Shown: positions 1 to 10,000 of the stretch, in pieces
How positions within the stretch are numbered: position 1 is the stretch's first letter
Layout: the number at the start of each line of letters is the position of its first letter
Assembly (NCBI GenBank): GCA_013361095.1
Contig: JAATWA010000001.1
Location: 186,001-250,000 of the forward strand
Direction: 5' to 3'
Source: Pseudanabaena biceps
GTDB taxonomy: Bacteria; Cyanobacteriota; Cyanobacteriia; Pseudanabaenales; Pseudanabaenaceae
DNA length: 64,000 bases
Translations under genes and position numbers: made by a program
Notes under the pieces: generated by a model
The model's input: only the letters and a program-made list of their open reading frames with translations
Database searches by the model: none
Told to the model about the DNA's origin: nothing

Positions 1-290
1 ATGGTCAAGATTAATTTATATCCCTTAGCGGCTGCTACCATCGCCAAAGCAATTCCCGTATTGCCAGAGGTTGGCTCTACCAAAATGGTTTTATTTGGGG
101 AAATTAAGCCCTGTTCTTCGGCTTCTTGAATCATATTTACCCCAATCCGATCCTTGACGGATGCGGCGGGATTCATACCTTCTAGTTTGACAATAATTCG
201 CGCCACGCATCCCTCAGCCTTGGGAATGCGCTGCAATTCGACTAAGGGGGTATGTCCGACTAATTCGGTTATGTTATTAGCAATTTTCAT
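1..290 (-). CDS. cysK: Cysteine synthase A (O-acetylserine sulfhydrylase), 5' part only
   Basis: PLP enzyme that makes cysteine from O-acetylserine and sulfide in the cytoplasm. The gene reads leftward from ATG at 290-288 and runs off the window, leaving the first 96 residues. The start [19 protein letters not shown] is typical of Cys[10 protein letters not shown] holds the PLP lysine (Lys46), and [11 protein letters not shown] is the substrate-loop motif. The visible part is uninterrupted. A second cysteine synthase lies at the other end of the window (62714-63721). Family identity is clear; assignment to CysK rather than CysM is inferred from the N-terminal motif. Confidence 0.92.
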   Translation of the reverse strand, partial: MKIANNITELVGHTPLVELQRIPKAEGCVARIIVKLEGMNPAASVKDRIGVNMIQEAEEQGLISPNKTILVEPTSGNTGIALAMVAAAKGYKLILT

Positions 291-508
291 AGATAAATGC
301 TTAAAAGATTGCGGGTAAATGAGCTTGTAGTCAACTTTAGAGCATTTTTGAGGGCTTTGGAATTTCTTGATATAAAGTAGCGATCGCCACTTTTATCGCC
401 CAAAAGCTACACACACTAACTCTTTTCGGGTTTAATAGGGATATTGCGATCGCAAAAAAATTTCATAACATCATCACAAACTTATTAATTAATATTAAAT
501 AAACTCCT

Positions 509-916
509 ATGGCTGCAACTTTAAAAGATTTTTTAGAAGAATGTCACACTCTCGGTTTAGTCCGCCTGATCGTCACCAGTGACGCAGGTGTGCTAGAAGC
601 AAGGGTAAATATCGAGAAGCTATTTTACGCGGAACTCCCCAAGGGCAAGTATGCAAATATGCATTCTGAGCATATCGAGTTTCACCTAAACATGGACAAA
701 ATCACCGATGTCCGCTTTGAAACCGCCGAAGCCAAACGCGGCAATTTCACCACCTACGCCGTCCGTTTCCTTGATGCTGGTGATAAAGCGCAAATGAGTG
801 CTTTCCTTCAATGGGGTAAACCAGGTGAATATGCTGAAGGTCAAGTCGAAGCTTGGTCTGCTCTCAAAGACAAGTACGGCGAGACATGGAAGCCTGAGCC
901 TGTTGAGAATGTATAG
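509..916 (+). CDS. ChuX/HutX-like haem-binding family protein
   Basis: 135-residue soluble protein without signal peptide or membrane segment. The pattern of an LxLIVT strand, a central FHLNMDKITDVRFE segment and a C-terminal FLQWGKPGEYAEGQVEAW block resembles the ChuX/HutX fold, whose studied members carry haem in the cytoplasm. Cyanobacterial homologues of this length are usually annotated that way; I infer the function from the fold only. The start ATG follows an AT-rich leader with no strong ribosome site. The last ~50 bp of the gene recur, decayed, at 1656-1711 beyond the neighbouring toxin-antitoxin pair. Confidence 0.62.
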   Translation: MAATLKDFLEECHTLGLVRLIVTSDAGVLEARVNIEKLFYAELPKGKYANMHSEHIEFHLNMDKITDVRFETAEAKRGNFTTYAVRFLDAGDKAQMSAFLQWGKPGEYAEGQVEAWSALKDKYGETWKPEPVENV

Positions 917-917
917 G
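862..917 (+). repeat. Direct repeat, copy A (3' end of the HutX-like gene)
   Basis: This is the terminal coding segment of the HutX-like gene through its TAG stop. It matches 1656-1711 at roughly 47 of 55 aligned bases with one 1-nt indel, including an uninterrupted 15-base match (AAGCCTGAGCCTGTT). The pair brackets the DUF2281/PIN module. Confidence 0.8.
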
Positions 918-965
918 TCATAATTGTTAATATTTCTGTCTGCGATCGCACCAGAGGGAAAATCA

Positions 966-1250
966 ATGCAACAAACTATTACTAAAGATCAAGAATCTAG
1001 CACCAATATTTCCTTAGATGATGAGGTGCTAAAAATCTTTGCGAAAATGCCAGATACCCTCAAGATCGAGGTTCTGCACTATGCAGAATATTTATTGAAT
1101 AAGGGAATTGAAAAATCATCTGGTTCTGCGATCGCAAGTGATGAAATACCCAAGAAAAAATATAGACAAGCAGGAACGATGACAGGACTGATTGTGATGT
1201 CAGATGACTTTGATGAGCCGTTGGCAGAAATGCAAGAGTATATGTATTAA
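966..1250 (+). CDS. DUF2281-like antitoxin of a PIN-domain toxin
   Basis: 94-residue acidic protein, counted from ATG 966 (an upstream TTG at 924 is open in frame but less likely). The core ILKIFAKMP-type helix followed by LKIEVLHYAEYLLNKG resembles DUF2281 proteins, small partners of PIN toxins that are common in cyanobacteria. The C-terminal half is acidic (SDDFDEPLAEMQEYMY), as expected of a tail that occludes a toxin active site. It ends 5 nt before the PIN gene, so the two are almost certainly co-transcribed. The antitoxin role is inferred from this arrangement. Confidence 0.75.
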   Translation: MQQTITKDQESSTNISLDDEVLKIFAKMPDTLKIEVLHYAEYLLNKGIEKSSGSAIASDEIPKKKYRQAGTMTGLIVMSDDFDEPLAEMQEYMY

Positions 1251-1255
1251 TTCCT

Positions 1256-1639
1256 ATGCTTTTAGATACGCATACTCTACTTTGGTTTCTCAATAATGAC
1301 CCACGCTTGCCAGTAAGTGTAAGGCAAAAAATTGAAGAAACTGAGCTTGTATTTGTTAGTGCTATTTCTATCTGGGAGATAGCAATCAAAATCAATATTG
1401 GCAAATTAAATATCCTGACATCTTTTGAAGCAATCAAAGAGAATATGAATGCTCTGAATATTCAAGAGTTGCCGATTGAATTTGATGATAGCCTCGCCTA
1501 TATTGGTTTGCCGATTCTAAAAGAACATAAAGATCCCTTTGATCGAATGATTGTCGCTCAAGCTATGAGGCGATCGCTGCCTCTAGTTAGTACAGACAAA
1601 AAACTTGATGCTTATCCAATTAATAGACTATGGGAATAA
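1256..1639 (+). CDS. PIN-domain toxin (VapC-type ribonuclease)
   Basis: 127-residue PIN domain. The acidic residues expected at the metal site are visible: Asp4 in LLDTHTLLWF, Glu in SIWEIAIK, Asp in HKDPFDRMIVAQA, and a distal STDKKLDAY. VapC toxins cleave RNA, often tRNA or rRNA, and are inhibited by the partner encoded immediately upstream. The subgroup with DTHTLLW and DPFDR is the usual partner of DUF2281/Phd-like antitoxins. Length is normal and the frame intact, so it is probably functional. The pair is enclosed by the duplicated end of the HutX-like gene. Confidence 0.88.
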   Translation: MLLDTHTLLWFLNNDPRLPVSVRQKIEETELVFVSAISIWEIAIKINIGKLNILTSFEAIKENMNALNIQELPIEFDDSLAYIGLPILKEHKDPFDRMIVAQAMRRSLPLVSTDKKLDAYPINRLWE

Positions 1640-1655
1640 GTGAAGTTATAATCAG

Positions 1656-1711
1656 ATCTCAAAAGACAAGTACAGCAAAACTTGAAAGCCTGAGCCTGTT
1701 TAGAGTGTGTA
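1656..1711 (+). repeat. Direct repeat, copy B (decayed copy of the HutX-like gene end)
   Basis: Non-coding remnant that aligns to 862-917 for about 55 bp with eight substitutions and one inserted A near the start. It keeps the sense orientation of the gene. It starts 17 bp after the PIN gene stop. It is either the tail of a deleted tandem paralogue or a duplicate made when the toxin-antitoxin cassette arrived. Confidence 0.75.
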
Positions 1712-1814
1712 AATATTTTCAATTAGTGTTGCCCAATTTAAACCTATATACACCCTTAGTTTGTAGATTGTGCAAATAATCTATATTCGATCCTCAGAAA
1801 AATGGTAGTTATTA

Positions 1815-2606
1815 ATGTCAGATTTATCAGATAACGAAAGAATTAAAATCGAACATCTTTTAGATATGGGAGGAGGATATGTTCTTACATTCTCTGATAG
1901 AACTTTCAGACAATTTATCATTGAACAGGTGCAAATTGATATAGATAATGAAAAATATATTGCCCAAGGAAAGTCAAAGTCAAAAAGGCTAAGATCATTC
2001 TGGAGACAAGAGCCTAATTATGTTGTCGGAAAATTGTTATTGTCATTTTTGGAGTATTGGAAAACACAAAAGTTAATTAATGCTTTAACAGCAAAAGACA
2101 CCTCAGAAGCATTATTTGAAGAGTGTATCAAAATATCCCAAAGACTTATAGAAGAGCGAGACAATTCAGATGAAGTTGTTAACATATCTGCTCATTTTGA
2201 AGAAATACAAGAACAGATTATTGAGCAAATAGAATCTGCAAGATTTACAATTTGGATTGCTGCTGCTTGGTTTACTGACAAGACAATATTTAGTAAATTG
2301 GTTACCAAGAAAAATCAGGGAGTCAATGTACAGCTAATTATTATTGATGATAGTATCAATAAAAGTTCTGGGATAAACTATGAAGACGAGTTTGAAACAC
2401 ACAGAATTCCCGAATTTGGCAAATATAAAAACATCATGCATAACAAATTTTGTGTTGTAGATTTAAGAACCGTAATCAGTGGCTCTTATAACTTTACAAA
2501 CAAAGCACAATTCAATCACGAATCAATTACAGTTGTGAATGGTCGTGAAAATGCAGAAAAATTTGCAGAGGAATTTATTAAGTTGAAGCTAATAATTCCA
2601 TCTTAA
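1815..2606 (+). CDS. Phospholipase-D-fold protein with AbiJ-like N-terminal domain (candidate defence nuclease)
   Basis: 263 residues. The C-terminal half is a PLD-like domain with one HKD-type motif, HNKFCVVD followed by GSYNFT. Single-motif members such as the Nuc nuclease work as dimers and cut nucleic acid through the histidine. The N-terminal ~110 residues start LLDMGGGYVLTFSDRTFRQF and contain SKSKRLRSFW and VVGKLLLSFLEY. This resembles the helical N-terminal domain recurring in AbiJ-like anti-phage proteins; I recognise it by pattern only. AT content and codon use look richer in A/T than in housekeeping neighbours, suggesting transfer. It sits between toxin-antitoxin pairs. Not seen: signal peptide or transmembrane helix. 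Lipase activity is unlikely. Confidence 0.7.
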   Translation: MSDLSDNERIKIEHLLDMGGGYVLTFSDRTFRQFIIEQVQIDIDNEKYIAQGKSKSKRLRSFWRQEPNYVVGKLLLSFLEYWKTQKLINALTAKDTSEALFEECIKISQRLIEERDNSDEVVNISAHFEEIQEQIIEQIESARFTIWIAAAWFTDKTIFSKLVTKKNQGVNVQLIIIDDSINKSSGINYEDEFETHRIPEFGKYKNIMHNKFCVVDLRTVISGSYNFTNKAQFNHESITVVNGRENAEKFAEEFIKLKLIIPS

Positions 2607-2642
2607 TAAAATTTCGCGCGTTTGGGCATAGATAGAGGGGGG

Positions 2643-2707
2643 GCGATCGCTGTTTGATTTTTTGAAGAGGCGATCGTGTTTTTGAGTGTTGTGGGGGCGA
2701 TCGCTGT
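2643..2707 (+). repeat. HIP1-containing direct repeat, left of hicAB
   Basis: About 65 bp beginning GCGATCGCTGTTTGATTTTT and ending in GGGGGCGATCGCTG. It aligns over most of its length with 3172-3236 on the other side of hicAB, including G-rich runs and the spacing between HIP1-like octamers. Confidence 0.65.
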
Positions 2708-2729
2708 TTGGATATTGTAAAATCAAGTT

Positions 2730-2957
2730 ATGAGTAAGAAAGATAAATTACTTGAACTCCTAAAAAACAGCCCTAACAACGTTACGTTTGGAGACATTCG
2801 TAAATTGTTAGAGCTAGAAGGTTTTGATTTGGATAGAATTACAGGAAGTCACCATATTTTCAAAAAAGATGAAATAGTTTTAGTCATCCCAGTCCATAAC
2901 AACCGAGTCAAGGCTATATATGTTAAAAGAGTCGTAGAACTCATAGAAAGAGAATAA
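2730..2957 (+). CDS. hicA: HicA-type mRNA interferase toxin
   Basis: 75-residue YcfA/HicA protein with a double-stranded-RNA-binding-like fold. LLELLKNSPNNVTFGDIRKLLELEGF is followed by ITGSHHIFKK, which carries the catalytic histidine expected in HicA, and by VIPVHNNRVKAIYVKRV. HicA toxins degrade mRNA and tmRNA until bound by HicB. The stop is 2 nt before the hicB start, with toxin first, the usual HicAB order. It is complete and of normal length. Confidence 0.9.
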   Translation: MSKKDKLLELLKNSPNNVTFGDIRKLLELEGFDLDRITGSHHIFKKDEIVLVIPVHNNRVKAIYVKRVVELIERE

Positions 2958-2959
2958 TT

Positions 2960-3187
2960 ATGAAATACCCAATAGTAATTTATCCATGTGAAGAAGGTGG
3001 TTTCGTTGCTGAAATTCCAGCTTTAAAAGGATGTTTAGCTCAAGGTGAAACCCTAGAAGAAACCTTACAAGAGTTAATTACAGTAAGAACTTTGTGGCTA
3101 GAGACAGCCCACAAGCATGGTCAAAAACTTCCAGACGAAGGTAAGGCGATCGCCAGAGTAAAAGCATTAAGTGCGATCGCTGTTTGA
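2960..3187 (+). CDS. hicB: HicB-type antitoxin
   Basis: 75-residue partial RNase-H-fold antitoxin: YPIVIYPCEEGGFVAEIPALKGCLAQGETLEETL is the standard HicB signature. No C-terminal DNA-binding domain follows, so it belongs to the short HicB class. The last codons (AIAV, then TGA) are written by a HIP1 octamer at the beginning of the direct repeat 3172-3236, so the native C-terminus may have been replaced when that repeat was inserted or duplicated. It forms an operon with hicA. Confidence 0.9.
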   Translation: MKYPIVIYPCEEGGFVAEIPALKGCLAQGETLEETLQELITVRTLWLETAHKHGQKLPDEGKAIARVKALSAIAV

Positions 3188-3236
3188 TTTTTTTGTGGAT
3201 GTGATCGCGGTTTTGGGTGGTAAGGGGGCGATCAGT
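3172..3236 (+). repeat. HIP1-containing direct repeat, right of hicAB
   Basis: Partner of 2643-2707. It shares the first 20 bases almost exactly (GCGATCGCTGTTTGATTTTT), then a diverged middle with another GATCGC and a G-rich stretch ending GGGGGCGATC. Its first 16 bases are the hicB 3' end. Confidence 0.65.
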
Positions 3237-3300
3237 CTGTATTAACAAAGCGACTCAATTGTTATAATCATTTCTACAACATCAGTGAGTTCTAACCCTA

Positions 3301-3516
3301 ATGTCAATAACCCTAGAAGAAAGAGTAGCAATCCTAGAAGCTGAAATCAACCTGATTAAAAATAAAGTAGAAAGTCCAACTGACACAGTAAAACCTTGGT
3401 GGGAAAAAATCACAGGAACATTTGCCGATAGCCCAGACTACGACAAAGCTATGCAACTGGGTAAAAAATACCGCGAATCTTTGCGTAAAGCTTCTCCTAA
3501 GTCCCGCAAGAAATAG
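3301..3516 (+). CDS. Small coiled-coil antitoxin of a PIN toxin (VapB-like)
   Basis: 71 residues. An N-terminal helix with heptad character (LEERVAILEAEINLIKNKVE) leads into PWWEKITGTFADSPDYDKAMQLGKKYRES and a basic tail ending KSRKK. This architecture is common in cyanobacteria directly upstream of PIN toxins, where it acts as antitoxin. Its TAG stop abuts the ATG of the next gene with no gap, implying translational coupling. I know no experimentally studied homologue; the function comes from context. Confidence 0.72.
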   Translation: MSITLEERVAILEAEINLIKNKVESPTDTVKPWWEKITGTFADSPDYDKAMQLGKKYRESLRKASPKSRKK

Positions 3517-3936
3517 ATGTACATACTCGATACAGACCATCTCAGCGTATTAGATCGTGGTGGGATTAACGCTCAGCGTCTTCTTACTCGCTTAGCAAAA
3601 ATTAATCCTAATCAAGTATCAGCAACCATCATCAGCTACGAAGAACAGACAAGAGGATGGTTAAGCCACATTTCCAAAGCACGCAACCTTGAAGCGCAAG
3701 TTGAAATTTACAAACAACTTAAAAGGCAAATCAACAATTACTGCGCTATCCCAATTATTGATTTTGATATAGAAGCCGCGAATGAATTCCAACGAATCAG
3801 AAAATTATACCCTCGACTCGGCACAATGGACTTAAAAATTGCAGCGATCGCGATAGTTAACAATGCGATCGTATTGACCCGCAATACTTCCGATTTTGGA
3901 CAAATTACGAACTTACAAATAGAAGATTGGACATAG
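3517..3936 (+). CDS. PIN-domain toxin (VapC family)
   Basis: 139 residues. The PIN acidic residues are in YILDTDHLSVLDRG, in ISYEEQTRGW, and in GTMDLKIAAIAIVNNAIVLTRNTSDF. The TDHLSVL start and the LTRNxxDF segment are typical of the VapC/FitB-like branch. The expected activity is metal-dependent RNA cleavage. It starts immediately after the antitoxin stop. No frameshift or truncation is seen. It ends the accessory island; the next gene is the convergent giant exoprotein. Confidence 0.88.
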   Translation: MYILDTDHLSVLDRGGINAQRLLTRLAKINPNQVSATIISYEEQTRGWLSHISKARNLEAQVEIYKQLKRQINNYCAIPIIDFDIEAANEFQRIRKLYPRLGTMDLKIAAIAIVNNAIVLTRNTSDFGQITNLQIEDWT

Positions 3937-4062
3937 TAAATAGATAGTGTGTCGCATTTGTTGAATCAGATAATTGATAAAAATGGCAAACCCATACCAG
4001 CATTTTTTATAGCCTATGCTTATTGTTTTCTCCCCAACAAATGTAAAACACTACCCATATTT

Positions 4063-7000
4063 TTATAGCCAGTTACCGACAAGGATAAACGAAGACCAGT
4101 AAAAAGGATGACTTAAATCAATATCACTCAATCCTGTTGGCAAAGGAATATTGGGAAAACCTTCTATTCCCAATATGTGACCATTACCGATTCTCACTTT
4201 TCCTCCTAAAAGTGCTAGCTGTGCTGTTCGCATTGCTTGAGCTTTATTTACAGCGTCAGGAAATGCTTTGTAGAAACTAATCATCAATGGTGCTGTTCCT
4301 GCGTCTGACACTTCCCACAGTGATGCTAGAACACTCTTTGCTCCTGATTCTACGGCTAGTCCACTGATGCCTAAGTTGTTACCCACTGCGGTTTGACAGG
4401 CGCTTAGTGCGAGCATGTCGATCGCAGGACTATCAAATCTGAGTTGAGGAATCTCGCTTAGTTTGAGGCGGCTATCCCAAAATTGGATAAATGAGTCTTT
4501 GCTGCTGTCACTGACAAATTTTGCATGGGTTCCTAAGTGCAGAATGTTGAAGGCTCCACCCTGACGTTGTTTTTGTAAATTATTGACGGTAAAGTCTTGA
4601 TTTAAGAACGCCGCACCGTTGAGGCCTTCGGATGAAATTGTCTTGATCTCAATGTCTACTGAGGGTAAGGCACTAAATCCTTCTATTGATTCGGTTAGCC
4701 CCATTGCTAAGACTCTCGTTGTTTTGCGATCGCGCTCCTCTAATCGTAAGGCTCGAAGCGTAGGAATACTAGCGATCGCATAGCGTTCGATCAAGAATTT
4801 TTTACCATCGTGGAGAGCCGAGGGAGGAGTCACTCTCAGCCCACTATCCATTACAAATACAAGGGTATCGATCTTTAGTTCCGCCAATTTCTTTTCAACA
4901 GGACGAATTATCCAGTCATAGAGTTGTTGTGATTGTTCGAGATAGTCATTAGATCCGACATCACGAAGATTATTCCGATATTCAGTAATTACGGCTTGGG
5001 CTGATTCTTGATTGAGAATAGATGAGGTTGCTCTAAAAGCATTTCCTTTTTCAGAAGGAGGAATCACTAAGATCTCAATACGATCTTTTAGTAGTACAGG
5101 ATAGATAAGGACTGCGGCATCTCCTGTCTGCTGCACCACAGTTGAGAGCATATCCTGTGTATTTTCAATAGTGATTCTTGCTCGTTCAGCTTTAGTAGAC
5201 CTACCTGTAAAGACATCTAGCTCAGAATTATAAGCATCTTCAATAGTCTCAAAAGCACTCTCTAAGTTACCTTCTTTAAAGTATCCATCCACCTTATCTT
5301 TGAGAACTTCGCTAATGGCTAAAAGCTTACTTTCATCAGGATCGATAGTAATTATACCTTTAGATACAGTAGGAGGAATAAATTTACTATCTTCATTGCT
5401 ACTACTAGAAGTCTGCGCCAATATAAATCCAGGAGAAATAGAAATTCGACCTGAATTTGCATCTCCTTGGATAAATTGACTACCTAAAAGTACTAGGATC
5501 GTTGTTCCTAATTGAATCGTAGTAGAACCTGTACTCAGCGTTCCTGTGGAGCCATTAATAGAACTATCGCCAACTATAAAAGAACTGATTCCACCTGTTT
5601 GCAAGGAAATATTACCCGCGATCGCGCCACTGGTACAAATACTAGAACCAATACAAGCACTGGAACTACTATTAATTAAATCAGTGATTCTTAGCCCTCC
5701 ACCTGTACTAACTAGGCTAACATTCCCTGCTTGCAAAGGACTCGAGGCATCAATTGAACTAACGACAATATCTCCCAATGGGTCTAAAGTGACATCACCT
5801 GCGCGAGTTGTGCTAGAGCTATTAATTGCCCCTGCGACGATCGCCGTGGCAGCGTCAAAGAATACGGAACCGCCAATATTCCCTGAAGTGATCACGTTTC
5901 CTGTGACAATCTGACCAGTTCGGCTCCTAAGTAAAATATTTCCCCCTGTAAAGGATACGCTATCGGTTGCGATATTGCCTGTGTTTATATCGTTGTTAGC
6001 GTCTAGGGTCACATTGCCACTATTATTGCCAGAGTTTAAAGGTGTGGTGCTAATGTTACCTGTGGTAATTGAACCGTTATTACTGGTCAAGAATAAGGGA
6101 CTACTAGAATTACTAATATCCCCAGTGGCTATATTACCTGTAGTGGTGATGCTGCCATTGGAAGAGAGAGTTGCGCCGCTAATGGTCAGACTGTCGGCAT
6201 TAACGCTACTGGCAAACCTGACTAACCCAGTACTATTGATCAATAGATTTGCCAATGGTAAAGAATCACCTACGGTTCCGTTAAAGTTAACATCTGCACT
6301 ACCGCTGTTAACTGTGATGTTTTGAGTTCCATTAACGCTATTGTTAAATGCGATCGCGCTGTTGCTCGTGTCTAATTGGACTGTATTAGTTAAATTAACA
6401 GGATCATTAAATGTTTGCGAACCTGAAGTCGTGACATTGCCATTTAATTCAGTTGTGCCGATCTCGTCTGTAGTGAGACTTGCCGCATTGACGTTACTAC
6501 TAAATCTAGTAATCCCTCCACTGTTAGCGATGATATTTCCTAAAGCTGTAGTTGTGCCAACCCCGCCATTAAAAGTAATGTTTCCAGTGCCAGCATTCAA
6601 GAGCAGTGACTGACTTCCATTTACCGCATCTTTAAATACAATATTGCTACTGTTTATGCTTACATCCTTGGTTAAGGTTACGGGATTTCTAAAATCTAAG
6701 GAGCCATTTATAAAAATATCTTTGCTAAGTATAGTGTCGCTGCTAGTAAAGCTAATTCCTGCGATTGCATTTGTACTACTGCCAATCGCTCCTAAAGCAA
6801 TATTTCCATTCCCCGCATTAAGAAAGAGAGTTTGATTGCCCGTAATATTGGCATTGGCGAGATTGATATTACCACTACTTGCTAAGCCCGCGGTGGAGAT
6901 AGTCGTGTCTGCTAATAGAAGTAAATTACCACTAAAGTCAAAATTGCTGCCATTACCATTAGCTGCTGATACATCAATACCACCGCCGATCTCTAAGTTA

Positions 7001-10000
7001 TTAGTATTCAAGGTAATTGATCCAGCCTTAGAGCTAGGATCGGCGGATATCGTGGCTGCGGACAGAAAAGTTGCCCTTATAGTTCCATTGGTAGTTGTTA
7101 AAGAAATATCTCTTCCTTGATTCGTAATATTGCCTGTGGTGATATTACCTACAGTATTAATCTCTATGTTGTTGTTGCTTGTCAAGGTCGAGGTCGGCGC
7201 GATCGCTAAACTAGCTAATGGGGTAACATCGCCAACAATGCCATTGAAGAAGATCGAGTTCGTTCCTGCGTTGAGCGAAAGGGCTTGATTGCCATTGACA
7301 ATATTGTTGAAGGCGATCGCACCGCTAGTATTAAATTGAATTGCACTTAACAGATTAACTGCATCGTTAAAGGTAACAGCTCCTGTAGAGTTGATATTTC
7401 CATTTAGTTCTGTTGTGCCTCCTGCATTGGTGAGTAGACTCGCAGCATTGACAGTGTTAAATCGAGTTGTGCCAGTGCTGTTAGCAATCAAATTATTAAC
7501 TGTTGTCGTACCGCCAAAAGTAATGTTGTTCGCGCCACTATTTAAAGTCAGGTCTTGATTTCCAGTGACAGTATTGTTGAAGGCGATCGCACTATTAGTC
7601 GTGTTTAATGCGACACCACTTAATAAGATAACTGGACTGTTAAAGGTCAACGCATTAACTACGAAAATATCATTGTTTAAAGTTGTACTTCCACTAGTGA
7701 CATCTAGAGAAGTTAGAGGCGTTGTATTTGTACCGATCACGCCTAAAGCAACATTACCAGTGCCAGCATTGAGCGTAAGCGATTGATTGCCTGTAATATT
7801 TGCATTGGCTAAATTAATATTGCCACTAACGCCTCCACTATTGGTGGAAAATGTCGTGCTTGTAGTCAGTGGCAAATCCCCACTCAGGGTAAGATCTCCT
7901 GCCTTACCTGCCGCCGCAGAGAGATTAATGCTGCCGATACTCGTTATATTCAGGGCATTGATAGAAAGCGATCCAGCAGTAGAAGTGGAACTAGTGGAAT
8001 TTGTGCTGGCATTAAGAAGAGTACCTGTACCGATATTTCCATTCACAGCATTTAGCAATATATTGCCACCATTACCAATAGTAGAATTTGAGAGTAGTTG
8101 ACCTAGACTGCTATCGATCGACCCGCTAGAGGTATTTAAAGAGATTGTTCCTCCATTACCATTGACTGCAAATGAAAAGATGTTCCCAGTTGTAATGTTA
8201 CCTAAAGATTGCAAAGTAATAGCACCGCCATTTGCGGTAGGACTCACTGTATCAAGAATTCCTGTGGATGTATTAATTAGTCCTGTATTACTAGTAATCG
8301 CGATCGCATTTCCTGCTGCCGTAATATTGCCAGTAGTAATATTCTGATTGGCTAGGAGAGTAAGCGAACCTCCCGTATTTGACAAACCAAAACCTGAAGT
8401 ATTAATCGTGCCATTGCCAGCAGGTGATTGTATAGTTGTTGGTTGATTGAAAGTTGTGCTTCCTGCCAAGTCAATTGCGCCAAAGCCAACAGGATTGCCA
8501 ATTGTTAAAGAACTCAGCGTACCGCCTGATAAAGCAGATAGATCGGTTGTTGTGATATCGAGGGTAGCATTTCCTGTGTCATTTGCTCCCGATATAGCGA
8601 TCTCTTGACCTACGCTAAAAGGAGAGAGAACTAAGTTTCCCGTACCAGTTGCATTTCCTAGTAAGTTGATTTCATCGCCAGTTAATGAGATATTGCCATT
8701 AATTGTAGGGTTAAAAAGACTGATTCCATTTCCTTGTATTCCCGTTGCTGTTATATTTCCATTAACAATCGCATTGCCAGCAATATGTGTAATGGTATTC
8801 GCAAAGGTGAGACTTGTAAAAGTACTCGTACCAGTGGAATTAATCGTCAAATCGCCAAGAGGTTGAGTAAGAGATGCGATCGCCTTGCTAAAAGTGACGT
8901 TCCCTAAACCACTATTGATAGTGACATTGGAGGCATTAGGACTAGTCACCGTGTTGTTAAAAACAACATTCCCGCTTCCTGTATTTCCAATCGTATTAAT
9001 AGTGAGTCCTGATATGGTGAAACCATCTGAGAAAATAGTAGGACTATTAACAACTACTGGATTATTGAATGTCAGGTTAGCCGAACTACCGCTTTGAGAG
9101 GTAAGATCAATCACGTTACCAATTAAGTTGATATTACCTGTACCCATAGAAAAGATGACAGTTCCAGCACTTCCAGTGGTATTCCCAAAAGTAGAAGCAA
9201 AAATATCTCCTACTGAGATATTGTTATTACCTGTAACTGTCAGGGTAATGTTGCCCGCCTTACTTGGAGATTGAGCCGAAGACGTAGTAATTAGATTTTG
9301 TAAATTGATCGCGCCATTCAATGCTGTAATAGAGATATTACCTGAGTCAGCAGAAGAATCAGTAAGTCCTGATGTTCCAAGCTCTGTACCAAGGATGGAA
9401 TTTATATTTCCCAGACTACTAACAATATTGATATTTCCGCCATCAGAAAAGACATTGCCAAGGGCATTAACACCTTGATTTGCTGATAAGTTTAAAGCAG
9501 TGCTATTAATGGAGCTTCCATTAGGAGTAAAAGATCCTGTGGTTTGGATATCGACACTAACAGGACTGAAGACAGATCCAATTTCGCCAGTGCTGATATT
9601 ACCTGAAGCTTTAATGTCTATGCTGTTGAAACTATCTAATAATGAAATAGGATCAATAGTCAAACTTGCTAATGGGGTGAACCCGCCCACAACTCCATTA
9701 AAGAAGATAGAATTATCAGCCGCATTAAGAGAAAGCGCTTGATTACCATTAATAGTGCTGTTGAAGTTAATCGGACTACCGCTAGTAGTAATAGCAACGT
9801 TGTTAGCTAGGGTGACTGGGCTATCAAACGTAATACCACCAACAGTAAAAATGTCAGCATTGAGAATCGTATTGCTACTGAAAACATCTAGAGAAGCTAG
9901 TGGTACTACAGTGCCGATCGCCCCTAAAGTCACATTGCCCGTGCCAGCATTGAGAATAAGCGATTGATTGCCTGTGACAGTAGCATTGCCTAAGTTAATA

